Assembly: GCA_018366195.1 (NCBI GenBank)
Contig: JAGZIN010000021.1
Location: forward strand, 1-46,417
Length of the DNA: 46,417 bases
Source of the DNA: Butyricicoccus pullicaecorum
GTDB lineage: Bacteria > Bacillota > Clostridia > Oscillospirales > Butyricicoccaceae
Direction: 5' to 3'
Every line of letters starts with the position of its first letter. Position 1 is the first letter of the stretch. Below, one piece after another: positions 24,794-33,473 of this stretch. A program made the position numbers and the translations under genes. The notes below the pieces were generated by a model. The model ran no database searches, was not told the origin of the DNA, and saw nothing but the letters and a program-made list of their open reading frames with translations.

Positions 24794-26710
24794 TTACTTC
24801 TGCTTTGCATAATTGAGTGTACCGCCCGCAAGCAGTGCACCACGCTGACGTGCGGAGACATCACAATCTGCAAAAAATGTCCTGCCGCCGCAAACAACCG
24901 TGATTTGCTTTCCCTGCTCAATTTCCTCACGCACATGCGGCAGAGAAATCACATCACCCAGACTGACGGTATCGTAGTCAGAAGCATCGGCAAAGGTCAG
25001 CGGAATGATGCCGGAATTTACAAGATTGGCTTTATGAATCCGCGCAAAGGATTTACAGAGGACTGCGCGCACCCCTAAGTACAGCGGAACCAGAGCGGCA
25101 TGCTCACGCGATGAGCCCTGTCCATAATTGGCACCACCAACGATGATGCCGCCGCCTTCAGCCTGACAGCGTGCTGGAAACTTCGGGTCTACATGGATAA
25201 AGCAATAATTGGAATAATGCGGGATATTCGAGCGATAGGGCAACAGCTTTGCGCCCGCCGGAAGGATATGGTCGGTTGTAATATTGTCCTCTGTCTTGAG
25301 TACAATCTTACCGGCATAGCTGTCCTCCAGCGCATGTCCCAGCGGGAAGGGCTTGATATTCGGTCCGCGGCGCACCTCTACCGTTGACGGGTCCTGTGCA
25401 GGCGGTACAATCATGCTGTCATCAATATCAAAATGGTCGGGCATTTCAATCAAAGGTGCTTCGCCCAGAGTGCGCGGGTCGGTCAGTACGCCTGTCAGCG
25501 CAGAAGCGGCTGCAACCTCCGGCGAAACCAAATAGATTTTTGCGTCCTGTGTTCCCGAACGTCCCTCAAAGTTGCGGTTAAACGTACGCAGCGAAACGCC
25601 TGCCGATTCTGGAGACTGTCCCATACCAATGCAGGGACCGCATGCACACTCCAAGATACGCGCACCTGCTGCAATAATATCCGCCAGTGCACCATTTTTT
25701 GCCAGCATGTGAAATACCTGCATGGAGCCCGGGCTGATGGTCAGCGAAACATCTGGGTGAATATGCTTCCCCTTCAAAATCGCAGCGACCTTCATCATAT
25801 CATAATAGGAAGAATTGGTGCAGGAGCCGATGCAGCACTGATTGACCTCGATGGGTCCAATCTCACAAACCGGCTTGACATTGTCCGGCATGTGCGGCAT
25901 GGCTGCCAGCGGTACCAGTGCATCTAAATCGACAATATATTCTTCATCATAGACGGCATCTGCATCAGAGGCAAGCGGCTGATAGACTTCCTCACGCCCC
26001 TGTGCCTTCAAAAAGGTGCGTGTTATCTCATCGGAAGGAAAAATTGAGGTCGTTGCTCCCAGCTCTGCCCCCATATTGGTAATGGTTGCGCGCTCCGGCA
26101 CGGACAAGTCCTTGACCCCCTCACCGGCATACTCTACGATTTTTCCAACGCCTCCCTTGACGGTCATCTGACGCAATACATCTAAAACGATATCCTTTGC
26201 CGCAACCCACGGTTTGCGTGTGCCTTTGAGCGTTACGCGCACCATATTCGGCATTGGAATGTAATAAGCCCCGCCGCCCATTGCAACGGCAACGTCCAAA
26301 CCACCTGCACCAAACGCCAGCATACCGATTCCTCCACCGGTTGGGGTATGGGAATCTGAACCAATCAACGTCTTTCCCGGTGCGCCAAAGCGCTCCAAAT
26401 GTACCTGATGGCAGATTCCATTGCCTGCCTTGGAATAGTAAATCCCGTGCTTCTTGGCAACTGTGCCAATATATTTATGGTCGTCGGCATTTTCAAAGCC
26501 CGACTGCAAGGTATTGTGGTCAATGTATGCAACCGAACGCTCGGTTTTCACCTGTTCCACTCCCATTGCCTCAAATTGCAGGTAAGCCATTGTACCTGTG
26601 GCGTCCTGAGTCAATGTCTGGTCAATGCGCAGTCCGATTTCCTGCCCCTTGACCATTTCCCCATCTACGAGATGTGCCTTCAGGATTTTTTCTGCAATCG
26701 TCATTCCCAT
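24794..26710 (-). CDS. acn: Aconitate hydratase
   Basis: The 638-residue iron-sulfur enzyme isomerises citrate to isocitrate. It has the expected cysteines for the [4Fe-4S] cluster (GSCTN and CACGPC), IGSDSHTPTGGG near residue 120, and the C-terminal swivel domain with NYGQGSSREHAALVP. It has the shorter single-chain form seen in Clostridia and Aquifex, not the 900-residue AcnA. The RBS AAGGAG is before ATG 26710. It is first in the acn-icd-rex operon, downstream of a promoter and Rex-like operator, and its leader has two hairpins. Confidence 0.94.
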   Translation of the reverse strand: MGMTIAEKILKAHLVDGEMVKGQEIGLRIDQTLTQDATGTMAYLQFEAMGVEQVKTERSVAYIDHNTLQSGFENADDHKYIGTVAKKHGIYYSKAGNGICHQVHLERFGAPGKTLIGSDSHTPTGGGIGMLAFGAGGLDVAVAMGGGAYYIPMPNMVRVTLKGTRKPWVAAKDIVLDVLRQMTVKGGVGKIVEYAGEGVKDLSVPERATITNMGAELGATTSIFPSDEITRTFLKAQGREEVYQPLASDADAVYDEEYIVDLDALVPLAAMPHMPDNVKPVCEIGPIEVNQCCIGSCTNSSYYDMMKVAAILKGKHIHPDVSLTISPGSMQVFHMLAKNGALADIIAAGARILECACGPCIGMGQSPESAGVSLRTFNRNFEGRSGTQDAKIYLVSPEVAAASALTGVLTDPRTLGEAPLIEMPDHFDIDDSMIVPPAQDPSTVEVRRGPNIKPFPLGHALEDSYAGKIVLKTEDNITTDHILPAGAKLLPYRSNIPHYSNYCFIHVDPKFPARCQAEGGGIIVGGANYGQGSSREHAALVPLYLGVRAVLCKSFARIHKANLVNSGIIPLTFADASDYDTVSLGDVISLPHVREEIEQGKQITVVCGGRTFFADCDVSARQRGALLAGGTLNYAKQK

Positions 26711-26741
26711 AATTCAAATCGCTCCTTGTTTTTGTCCCTGA

Positions 26742-26784
26742 CGCGATTTTTTTGTATCGCGCCCTGTATTTTTCAAAAATACAG
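26742..26784 (-). promoter_or_regulatory. Two adjacent hairpins in the acn leader
   Basis: One is a perfect 21-bp palindrome (arms CTGTATTTTT and AAAAATACAG, 26764-26784). Next to it is a CGCGAT/ATCGCG stem with an A-rich loop (26742-26761). Neither has a T-run on the minus strand, so they are not ordinary terminators. Possible roles are mRNA stability or protein binding; nothing decides. Confidence 0.35.
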
Positions 26785-26846
26785 CAAAATTTCGGCTTCC
26801 ACAGCCTTCTCCACCACAGCATACAAGCTCTGGTGCCCATTTCATT

Positions 26847-26864
26847 GTGTTACGACTTTAACAA
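26847..26864. promoter_or_regulatory. Rex operator candidate in front of acn-icd-rex
   Basis: GTGTTACGACTTTAACAA fits the clostridial Rex consensus TTGTTAA-N4-TTAACAA with 12 of 14 fixed positions correct. It lies just downstream of the predicted -10 of acn, a place where binding would block transcription. Confidence 0.6.
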
Positions 26865-26881
26865 TCTTAAAAGCCTTCTTT

Positions 26882-26910
26882 ATTGTACCCCATTCAGAGA
26901 CAATTTTCCA
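26882..26910 (-). promoter_or_regulatory. Promoter of acn-icd-rex
   Basis: On the minus strand, TGGAAA, a 17-nt spacer and TACAAT. The -10 is one base from consensus and the -35 is moderate. It lies just after the tsaD stop, so the TCA operon is separate from polA-tsaD. Confidence 0.5.
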
Positions 26911-26925
26911 GCACTATTTTTTCTA

Positions 26926-27954
26926 TCAGCGGATTTTCCTGCAAACTTCTTCACTGATTTCTGCGGTTGCAAAGGCATTCTGGGCAGTCGTTCCCAAATG
27001 TCCTGCCAGATATTCATAATATGCCTGTGCGCCAATCATCGCGGCATTGTCTCCGCAAAGAGACAGCGGCGGCAGGAACAGAGAGACCTGTTTTTCCGCT
27101 GCCATGTCTGTGAGCGCTTTGCGCAGCCATGAATTTGCTGCAACACCGCCTGCGCAAACTACATTTTGTACCCCCGTCTGTTCCACGGCATGTGCAAGTC
27201 TGGGCACAAGGGTATCGACAACCGCCTGACAAAACGATGCCGCAAGATTCTGCGCGTTCAGTGCCTGCCCCTTTTGCTCTGCATGATGTGCCAGATTGAT
27301 GACCGCTGTTTTCAGCCCCGAAAAAGAAAAATCCATTGGGGAATCCTTTACATGACTCACCGGCAGCGGATAGCCATGCGGGTCTCCGCCCTTTGCCATG
27401 GCGTCGATTTTCGGTCCGCCCGGATATCCGGCACCCAATACACGTGCTACCTTATCGAAGGCTTCTCCGGCGGCATCATCACGTGTCCCGCCCAAAATCT
27501 CAAACACGGTATAGTCCTGCACCAGAACAATCATCGAATGTCCGCCCGATGCCACCAAGGTCAAAAACGGCGGCTTCAGCTCCGGATACTGCAAATATGC
27601 TGCGGCAATATGCCCGCGAATGTGGTGCACCGGAATGAAGGGCTTGCCCAGCGCAAACGCAAGAGATTTTCCAAAATTTGCTCCCACCAGTACCGCACCA
27701 ATAAGCCCCGGCGCACAGGTTGCCGCAACAGCGTCCACTTCTTCCTTGGATATCCCCGCTTCATGCAGAGCCTGTTCGGTCACACGCACCACTGCCTCCA
27801 TATGTCCGCGTGATGCGATTTCGGGAACGACACCTCCATAAAGCGCATGGGTTTCCACCTGAGAATCAATCACATTGGAGCAAATTTTTCTCCCATCTTC
27901 AATGACCGCCGCTGCTGTTTCATCACAAGACGATTCAATCGCCAAAATTTTCAT
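26926..27954 (-). CDS. tsaD: tRNA N6-adenosine threonylcarbamoyltransferase TsaD
   Basis: The 342-residue ASKHA-fold protein is the catalytic subunit for t6A37 modification of ANN-decoding tRNAs; it works with TsaB and TsaE. I use ATG 27954, with ATGGAGAA upstream and an ATGA overlap with the rimI stop; the longer frame to 27987 is rejected. Motifs are LAIESSCDET at the start, ALYGGVVPEIASRGHME, HHIRGHIAAA with iron-binding His, FSGLKTAV and CAGGVAANSWLR. It is the last gene of polA-ptp-rimI-tsaD. Confidence 0.95.
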   Translation of the reverse strand: MKILAIESSCDETAAAVIEDGRKICSNVIDSQVETHALYGGVVPEIASRGHMEAVVRVTEQALHEAGISKEEVDAVAATCAPGLIGAVLVGANFGKSLAFALGKPFIPVHHIRGHIAAAYLQYPELKPPFLTLVASGGHSMIVLVQDYTVFEILGGTRDDAAGEAFDKVARVLGAGYPGGPKIDAMAKGGDPHGYPLPVSHVKDSPMDFSFSGLKTAVINLAHHAEQKGQALNAQNLAASFCQAVVDTLVPRLAHAVEQTGVQNVVCAGGVAANSWLRKALTDMAAEKQVSLFLPPLSLCGDNAAMIGAQAYYEYLAGHLGTTAQNAFATAEISEEVCRKIR

Positions 27955-28412
27955 ATCATTTCTCCATCTGCCGGCTGAATCTGCCACGTCATCAGCAGTG
28001 CATCTTCGCTCGGCGCACGATAAAAGTTTTTTCGCTGTCCAACAGACACATAGCCCGCTTTTTCATAGAGCGCAATGGCAGGCGCATTGGAAACCCGTAC
28101 TTCCAGCGTCACAAAGGCAAGTCTTTGTGCCACGGCACGGTGCGCCAGCTCCTGTAAAAGCAGGGCTGCGATGCCCTGCCGCCGGTGGTCGGGACAAACC
28201 GCAACATTGGTGATATAGCCCTCGTCCAAAACCGTTTGACAGCCCACATATCCGACCGGTATCCCGCCGGCATCTAGTGCCACCAGAAAAATTCCCTTTC
28301 CCAGTTCCTCCTGCAAAGCCGCCTCACTCCACGGTGCATGAAAACACGCCCGCTCGATTTGTGCCAGCTTTGGGATATGGGATTGCTGCATAGATACGAC
28401 CTGATAATTCAT
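27951..28412 (-). CDS. rimI: RimI-type ribosomal-protein alanine N-acetyltransferase
   Basis: The 153-residue GNAT protein has APWSEAALQEEL in the N-terminal part, ITNVAVCPDHRRQGIAALLLQEL (R-x-x-G-x-A acetyl-CoA loop), TLEVRVSNAPAIALYEKAGYVSVGQRKNFY and a short tail. The VRVSNAPAIALYEKAGF and Y/N-rich end are the RimI signature. It overlaps its neighbours by 4 nt on both sides (ptp stop/rimI start, rimI stop/tsaD start). RimI is often beside tsaB or tsaD in bacteria; the natural target protein here is not provable from sequence. Confidence 0.88.
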   Translation of the reverse strand: MNYQVVSMQQSHIPKLAQIERACFHAPWSEAALQEELGKGIFLVALDAGGIPVGYVGCQTVLDEGYITNVAVCPDHRRQGIAALLLQELAHRAVAQRLAFVTLEVRVSNAPAIALYEKAGYVSVGQRKNFYRAPSEDALLMTWQIQPADGEMI

Positions 28413-28846
28413 TTGCGCTTCTCCAAATTTTCAATCAGCGCCGCCACATCATCCTTGAGCTGTGCGGCACAGGCTCGATAGGTTTCCAGCGTGCCCCCAA
28501 ATGGGTCTGCCACGTCCCTCGCTGCAAGCGTAAAGACCTTATCCTCTGCCCACGGAAATTTCTCGACCAGCCTGTCATAATGTGCTGCTGTCATACATAC
28601 CAGATACAAAGCCTCCCGCACAATCTGCTCGTCCAGCTGTCTTGCATGATGTGCGGTCAAATCAGCTCCATATTCCGACGCTGCAAGAATGGCATTTTCT
28701 GATGCAGGCAGTCCCTCATGAGCAAAGAGTCCCGCAGACTGTGCCTGAAGTCCGGTGCGTACCTGTCCGTTCATTGCCCGAAACAATCCCTCTGCCATTG
28801 GGCTGCGGCACGTATTTCCTGTACAAATAAAAACAATCTGTTCCAT
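28409..28846 (-). CDS. Low-molecular-weight protein-tyrosine phosphatase
   Basis: The gene encodes 145 residues from ATG 28846, with AAGGA 8 nt before it. The catalytic P-loop CTGNTCRSP (C-x5-R-S) is at residues 8-16, and the general-acid Asp is in VADPFGGT near the C-terminus. The family includes YwlE-type protein-arginine phosphatases and Wzb-type tyrosine phosphatases; the P-loop has Thr at the position that in YwlE gives arginine specificity, so phosphoarginine is a real alternative. It lies 15 nt after polA and overlaps rimI by 4 nt. Confidence 0.88.
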   Translation of the reverse strand: MEQIVFICTGNTCRSPMAEGLFRAMNGQVRTGLQAQSAGLFAHEGLPASENAILAASEYGADLTAHHARQLDEQIVREALYLVCMTAAHYDRLVEKFPWAEDKVFTLAARDVADPFGGTLETYRACAAQLKDDVAALIENLEKRK

Positions 28847-28861
28847 GGTCATTCCTTCTTT

Positions 28862-31489
28862 TTACTTGGTCTCATACCAACTGTGTCCAATCTTGGCTTC
28901 TGCCAGCAGCGGTACTTTAAGCGCGACTGCATGCTCCATTTCCTCCCGCAGCAAAACGGCAACCTGCTCCGCTTCTGTCTTTGGCGCCTCAAGAATCAAC
29001 TCATCGTGCACCTGCAAAATCAGACGTGCACCGCTTCCTTCGCGCTTGAGCCGCTCCCAAACGCGCAGCATGGCAATCTTAATGATATCTGCTGCCGTTC
29101 CCTGAATGGGAGTATTCATCGCGGCACGCTCTCCAAAAGAACGCAGATTAAAATTTTTAGAGTTCAACTCCGGAATGGTACGGCGGCGTCCAAACAGTGT
29201 TTGCACATATCCCTTTTCCCGTGCAAACTGCTTCATCGACTCCATATAATGATGTACCCCCGGATAGGTCTCCAGATAGTTCTGGATAAAGATTTCCGCC
29301 TCTTTGCGGCTCACCCCGATATCCTGTGCCAGCGAGAAGTCTGAAATGCCATATACAATGCCGAAATTGACCGCCTTACAGCTTGAGCGCATCTGCGGAG
29401 TGACTTCGCAAACCGGAACCCCATAGACCTTTGACGCTGTGGCTGCATGAATATCCTGTCCCTGTCGGAAGGCATCAATCATCGCTTCATCTTCTGCGAT
29501 ATGCGCAAGCACACGCAGTTCAATTTGTGAATAATCGGCATCTACCAATACCTTATCCGACTCTGCCACAAACATACGGCGCAGCTCACGCCCCAGTTCG
29601 GTACGCACCGGTATATTTTGCAAATTGGGGTCTACCGAAGAAAGACGTCCGGTTGCGGTGACTGTCTGCTGGAAATGAGAATGAATCCTGCCATCTGGCG
29701 CAATCACCTTGAGCAACCCATCTGCATACGTGCTTTTGAGCTTGGTCAGCTGTCTATATTCCAGTACTGCCTGTATGATTGGGTGATAGCCCGACAATTT
29801 TTCCAATACTTCTGCATTGGTGGAATAACCGCTCTTGGTCTTTTTGATAACCGGCAGCTCCAACTCACCAAAGAGCACCTCTCCCAACTGCTTGGACGAC
29901 TGAATGTTAAAGGTATGCCCAGCCGCTTCATAAATCTCATCGGTCAGCGCCTGAATCCGTGTGTCCAACTGCTTTCCAAACAAGCGAAGCTGGTCTGCGT
30001 CTGCTTTGCAGCCGATGTGCTGCATTTCTGCCAACACCGTCATCAGCGGCATCTCGATATCAAAAAACAGCTGTTCCATTTGCTGCTGCTTGAGCTGCTC
30101 CGCCGTTTCCAGATGAATTTTTTCAATTGCCTGCACGCAGACCGCCATGGCTTCCAGCGCGTCCTGTCTGCCTCCCAGCGGAGAAAATGCGTCCTCAGCC
30201 GCAAGATTGGTTTGGGGTATTTCCTGATTCAAATACGATAATGCAACCCGTTCCAAATCATAATCCGATTCGGTCGGATTTAACAGATATGCTGCAATGC
30301 TGGTGTCAAACCATGCGCCTCCTGCCTCATACCCACCAGCAAGCAGCTCTGTATAAACGGGCTTTGCATCATGCAGGACAAGACGGATTTTTCCACTGAA
30401 GATTTCTTGCACAATTTTGTCAAAATCCTCAACCGAAAATGTATCGGCGCACAAAAGCCATACCGTGTCGGCATGAAGGAGTGCAAATGCACCCAGCTTG
30501 GGCGCGGCAAACACAGGCACATATTCTGCCTGCTCCAACCGTGCGAGCAGTTCCATCGCCGTTTGCAGGTCTGACACCTCCTCACGGGGCAGCTGTTTTT
30601 CCTGCTCCGAAAGTCCGGTCTGACTGAGACCAAGACGGGTCAAAAAGGTCTTAAACTCCAAGCGTGTCAAAAGACGGTACAGTGTCTCCGAATTCATGCG
30701 GGCTTCCGGCAGCGCATTCATATCTATGGGCAGTGGGGCATCTCGGCAAATTGATGCCAGCCAATAGCTGTCCCTTGCCGCCTGTTCCCCTTCCACCAGC
30801 TTATTGTGCACCCCCTTTTTGATTTCCGGCGCGTCCAAATTGGCATACACACCTTCCAGCGTGCCAAATTGATGCAGCAGATTCATTGCTGTCTTTTCCC
30901 CAATACCGGGAACACCTGAAATATTATCGGAGCTATCACCCATGAGCGCCTTGAGGTCAATGAGATGAATTGGCTCAAACCCGTACTCCTCCCGAAATAT
31001 CTCCGGCGTGATATCGCGGCTGGTGTCCTTCCGCTCCTTAGACGAGACCAGACGCACCGTTGTCTTGTCACTGACCAACTGCAAACTGTCACGGTCACCT
31101 GTAACGATAAGACAGGTATCCCCCCGCTCCTCTGCCTGTCGGCTGATGGTTCCAATGAGGTCATCTGCCTCAAATCCAGCAAGCTCACAGCGAATGAGTC
31201 CCATCGCATCAAGAACTTCTTTCAGTACAGGCATTTGTACTGCCAGTTCATCTGGCATACCCTTTCGGGTTGCTTTATATGTGTCAAATTTTTCATGACG
31301 AAATGTTTTTGCCTTGACATCAAAACAAACAATGATACGGTCTGGTGTCTGCTCGTCCTGCAAGCGAAACAGCGTAGACAAGAAACCATAAATCGCATTG
31401 GTTGGCAAGCCTTCGTGGTTGTTCAGCATGTGTACGCCATAAAACGCGCGGTTTATGATGCTGTTTCCATCAATCACCATGATTTTCAT
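28862..31489 (-). CDS. polA: DNA polymerase I
   Basis: The 875-residue protein contains a 5'-3' exonuclease domain (about 1-290; MVIDGNSIINRAFYG, ELAGFEADDLIGT, VTGDRDSLQL, MGDSSDNISGVPGIGEKTA), a middle 3'-5' exonuclease-like domain (about 310-470) that lacks the D-x-E metal ligands and the other catalytic Asp residues by eye, and a family A polymerase domain (about 480-875) with VDADYSQIELRVLAH (motif A), SCKAVNFGIVYGIS (motif B) and LQVHDELILEAP (motif C). Proofreading is therefore probably lost, as in Bacillus and Thermus enzymes. It is first in a four-gene operon. A TATAAT -10 (minus, 31532-31527) with a weak -35 lies upstream. Confidence 0.96.
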   Translation of the reverse strand: MKIMVIDGNSIINRAFYGVHMLNNHEGLPTNAIYGFLSTLFRLQDEQTPDRIIVCFDVKAKTFRHEKFDTYKATRKGMPDELAVQMPVLKEVLDAMGLIRCELAGFEADDLIGTISRQAEERGDTCLIVTGDRDSLQLVSDKTTVRLVSSKERKDTSRDITPEIFREEYGFEPIHLIDLKALMGDSSDNISGVPGIGEKTAMNLLHQFGTLEGVYANLDAPEIKKGVHNKLVEGEQAARDSYWLASICRDAPLPIDMNALPEARMNSETLYRLLTRLEFKTFLTRLGLSQTGLSEQEKQLPREEVSDLQTAMELLARLEQAEYVPVFAAPKLGAFALLHADTVWLLCADTFSVEDFDKIVQEIFSGKIRLVLHDAKPVYTELLAGGYEAGGAWFDTSIAAYLLNPTESDYDLERVALSYLNQEIPQTNLAAEDAFSPLGGRQDALEAMAVCVQAIEKIHLETAEQLKQQQMEQLFFDIEMPLMTVLAEMQHIGCKADADQLRLFGKQLDTRIQALTDEIYEAAGHTFNIQSSKQLGEVLFGELELPVIKKTKSGYSTNAEVLEKLSGYHPIIQAVLEYRQLTKLKSTYADGLLKVIAPDGRIHSHFQQTVTATGRLSSVDPNLQNIPVRTELGRELRRMFVAESDKVLVDADYSQIELRVLAHIAEDEAMIDAFRQGQDIHAATASKVYGVPVCEVTPQMRSSCKAVNFGIVYGISDFSLAQDIGVSRKEAEIFIQNYLETYPGVHHYMESMKQFAREKGYVQTLFGRRRTIPELNSKNFNLRSFGERAAMNTPIQGTAADIIKIAMLRVWERLKREGSGARLILQVHDELILEAPKTEAEQVAVLLREEMEHAVALKVPLLAEAKIGHSWYETK

Positions 31490-31754
31490 TTGGAGAACCC
31501 TCCATCGCTTTCATTATTTCTCTCCTATTATACGGCAAATCACGCCACATTACCAGACTTGCTGACAGACTGACGAAAACGAAATCCAACACTTGATTCA
31601 TTTTATAGTTTTTTGTGCACTATATATAAAAAAACTTGAAAAGCTGTCTGAAATATCATTGTTTATATTGGTATCCTGTGCTATATTGTAACTACTATAT
31701 GACGCTTGATATTTGCGAGCTTCCACACAATTTATAATAAAAGGTATCTAACAC

Positions 31755-31967
31755 ATGAAATGTCCATTCTGTAATCAAGAACTACAACACGGGGTCATAC
31801 AAAGTATGAACGGAATTTTCTGGCTGGAGTCTCCTGTAAAATTTCCAAGAAAGCCATCTCAGAAAAATGCAGAGCACATTTCTGTTTGCGAGGGGATTCG
31901 GGATATTCCATATATCTATGGATATCGGTGCTTCCACTGTAATTGGATTCTCATACAGCCCCAATAA
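31755..31967 (+). CDS. Small zinc-ribbon-like protein (DUF6487-like)
   Basis: The 70-residue protein starts MKCPFCNQEL and has a second pair CFHC near its end, so one zinc-binding site of four Cys is likely. Between them are GVIQSMNGIFWL and YIYGYRCFHCNW, a pattern I associate with short Clostridia proteins of the DUF6487 kind. No function is known. The RBS is weak (AAAGG about 11 nt upstream). It lies between the divergent polA operon and the pheST leader and is AT-rich. Confidence 0.6.
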   Translation: MKCPFCNQELQHGVIQSMNGIFWLESPVKFPRKPSQKNAEHISVCEGIRDIPYIYGYRCFHCNWILIQPQ

Positions 31968-32029
31968 CGGGCACCTATCAAAAGGTATTTCGCTTTTCCC
32001 GCCCTGCTCAACTTTTCCCCGTTTGGTAC

Positions 32030-32058
32030 TTGCAATTGCATACAAAGTGTGCTATATT
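32030..32058 (+). promoter_or_regulatory. Promoter of the pheST T-box leader
   Basis: TTGCAA, a 17-nt spacer and TATATT. The start point expected near 32065 lies about 30 nt before the T-box structure. Confidence 0.6.
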
Positions 32059-32089
32059 GATACTGTATTGAATGAAGATACTGTGAAAA

Positions 32090-32333
32090 TGCGATGAACA
32101 GGAAAGTATCCGTATCCATTCTCTCTCAGAGAGCAGCGGTCGTCGGCTGAAAGCCGCTGTGTCAGAAGCTGCGGAGAAGTTCGCCTGTGAGCAGGAACAC
32201 TGAACCTTTTCCAGTAAGTGTTTCCGTCCTTCTCCACGTTACGGAGCAATAAGCGCGCGGAAATTATTCCGCGAAGCTAGGTGGTACCACGGAGCGTCCA
32301 GCCTTCGTCCTAGTATGGGACGAAGGCTTTTTT
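32090..32333 (+). ncRNA. T-box riboswitch, phenylalanine (UUC specifier)
   Basis: The stem I base is formed by ACAGG (32098-32102) with CCTGT (32184-32188). The loop on the 5' side has GAAAGTA, and on the 3' side TTC (32180-32182), the Phe codon, followed by a purine. The T-box sequence AGGTGGTACCACGGAG at 32279-32294 holds the TGGTACCA element, and the terminator/antiterminator switch follows. Uncharged tRNA-Phe would pair with TTC and the T-box bulge and allow read-through into pheS and pheT. Confidence 0.95.
32301..32333 (+). terminator. T-box regulated terminator before pheS
   Basis: An 11-bp stem (GCCTTCGTCCT with GGGACGAAGGC, one G-T pair at its end) is followed by TTTTTT. Its left side competes with the antiterminator formed by the T-box sequence. 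Confidence 0.9.
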
Positions 32334-32411
32334 GTTTTCCAAATCCCCACATACACAGCGATTTGTTCGCTGCATCAATCAACGCATTTGCGTGACAAGG
32401 AGTGTTCTTTT

Positions 32412-33431
32412 ATGAAAGCACAGCTCGAATCTATCCTCGAGCAGGCACAGGCTGACCTTGGTGCGGTTTCCTCAATCCGCGAGCTTAGCGATGTCCGTGT
32501 GAAATATTTGGGTAAAAAGGGTGAATTGACCACAATCCGCAAGGGTCTGCGCGATGTTTCTCCGGAAGACCGTCCGGCAATGGGTCAGCTCATCAATGAT
32601 ACCGTCAGCCAGTTGGAAGCTGCTCTGACAGCGCGCAGCGAGGCGCTGGAGCAGGAAATGCTGGCACAAAAGCTTGCAAGCGAAACCATTGACGTGACCA
32701 TGCCCGGAAAACCTCTGACCATAGGCAAAAAGCACCCGCTCAATGTGGTTTTAGACGAATTCAAGGAAATCTTTCTTGGGCTTGGCTTCTCGATTGCAGA
32801 GGGTCCCGAGGTTGAACTTGACCACTACAACTTTGAAGCGCTCAACATTCCAAAGGATCACCCTGCGCGTGATACGCAGGATACCTTCTATATTTCCGAC
32901 AATGTCGTACTGCGCACCCAGACTTCTCCCATGCAGGTACGTACCATGGAAAAAAAGAAACCCCCGATTCGTATCATCGCGCCTGGTCGTGTTTATCGTT
33001 CCGATGCCGTTGACGCAACCCACTCTCCGCTGTTCCATCAAATCGAGGGACTGGTTGTAGACAAGGACATTCGCATGAGTGACCTCAAGGGAATTTTGGA
33101 GCTATTTGCAAAGAAGCTCTATGGTGATGATACCGTAGTCCGCTTCCGTCCGCACCACTTCCCCTTTACGGAACCATCTGCGGAAATGGACATTCAGTGC
33201 TATCAGTGCCACGGTGAGGGCTGCCGCCTGTGTAAGGGCGAGGGCTGGATTGAAATTCTGGGCTGCGGCATGGTGCACCCGCACGTTCTGGAAGTCTGCG
33301 GCATTGACCCCAACGAGTATTCTGGCTATGCCTTTGGCATCGGTCTGGAACGCATGGTCATGGGTCGTTTTAAGATTGATGATATCCGTTTGTTCTATGA
33401 GAACGACGTTCGTTTCCTGCATCAGTTCTAA
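32412..33431 (+). CDS. pheS: Phenylalanyl-tRNA synthetase alpha subunit
   Basis: The 339-residue class II subunit starts at ATG 32412, with CAAGGAG 8 nt upstream; the frame open from 32388 has no RBS. The N-terminal coiled part (MKAQLESILEQAQADLG...) binds tRNA, and the catalytic core has TVSLGKKHPL-like GKKHPLN, TSPMQVRTME, APGRVYRSDAVDATHSPLFHQIEGL (motif 2) and GYAFGIGLERMVMGRF (motif 3). It contains four cysteines in QCYQCHGEGCRLCKGEG, an insertion common in Firmicutes. It is 42 nt before pheT and under the T-box. Confidence 0.96.
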   Translation: MKAQLESILEQAQADLGAVSSIRELSDVRVKYLGKKGELTTIRKGLRDVSPEDRPAMGQLINDTVSQLEAALTARSEALEQEMLAQKLASETIDVTMPGKPLTIGKKHPLNVVLDEFKEIFLGLGFSIAEGPEVELDHYNFEALNIPKDHPARDTQDTFYISDNVVLRTQTSPMQVRTMEKKKPPIRIIAPGRVYRSDAVDATHSPLFHQIEGLVVDKDIRMSDLKGILELFAKKLYGDDTVVRFRPHHFPFTEPSAEMDIQCYQCHGEGCRLCKGEGWIEILGCGMVHPHVLEVCGIDPNEYSGYAFGIGLERMVMGRFKIDDIRLFYENDVRFLHQF

Positions 33432-33473
33432 TGTTACTGCAAGTTTATTATCCATATTGGGAGGAACAGAAAA

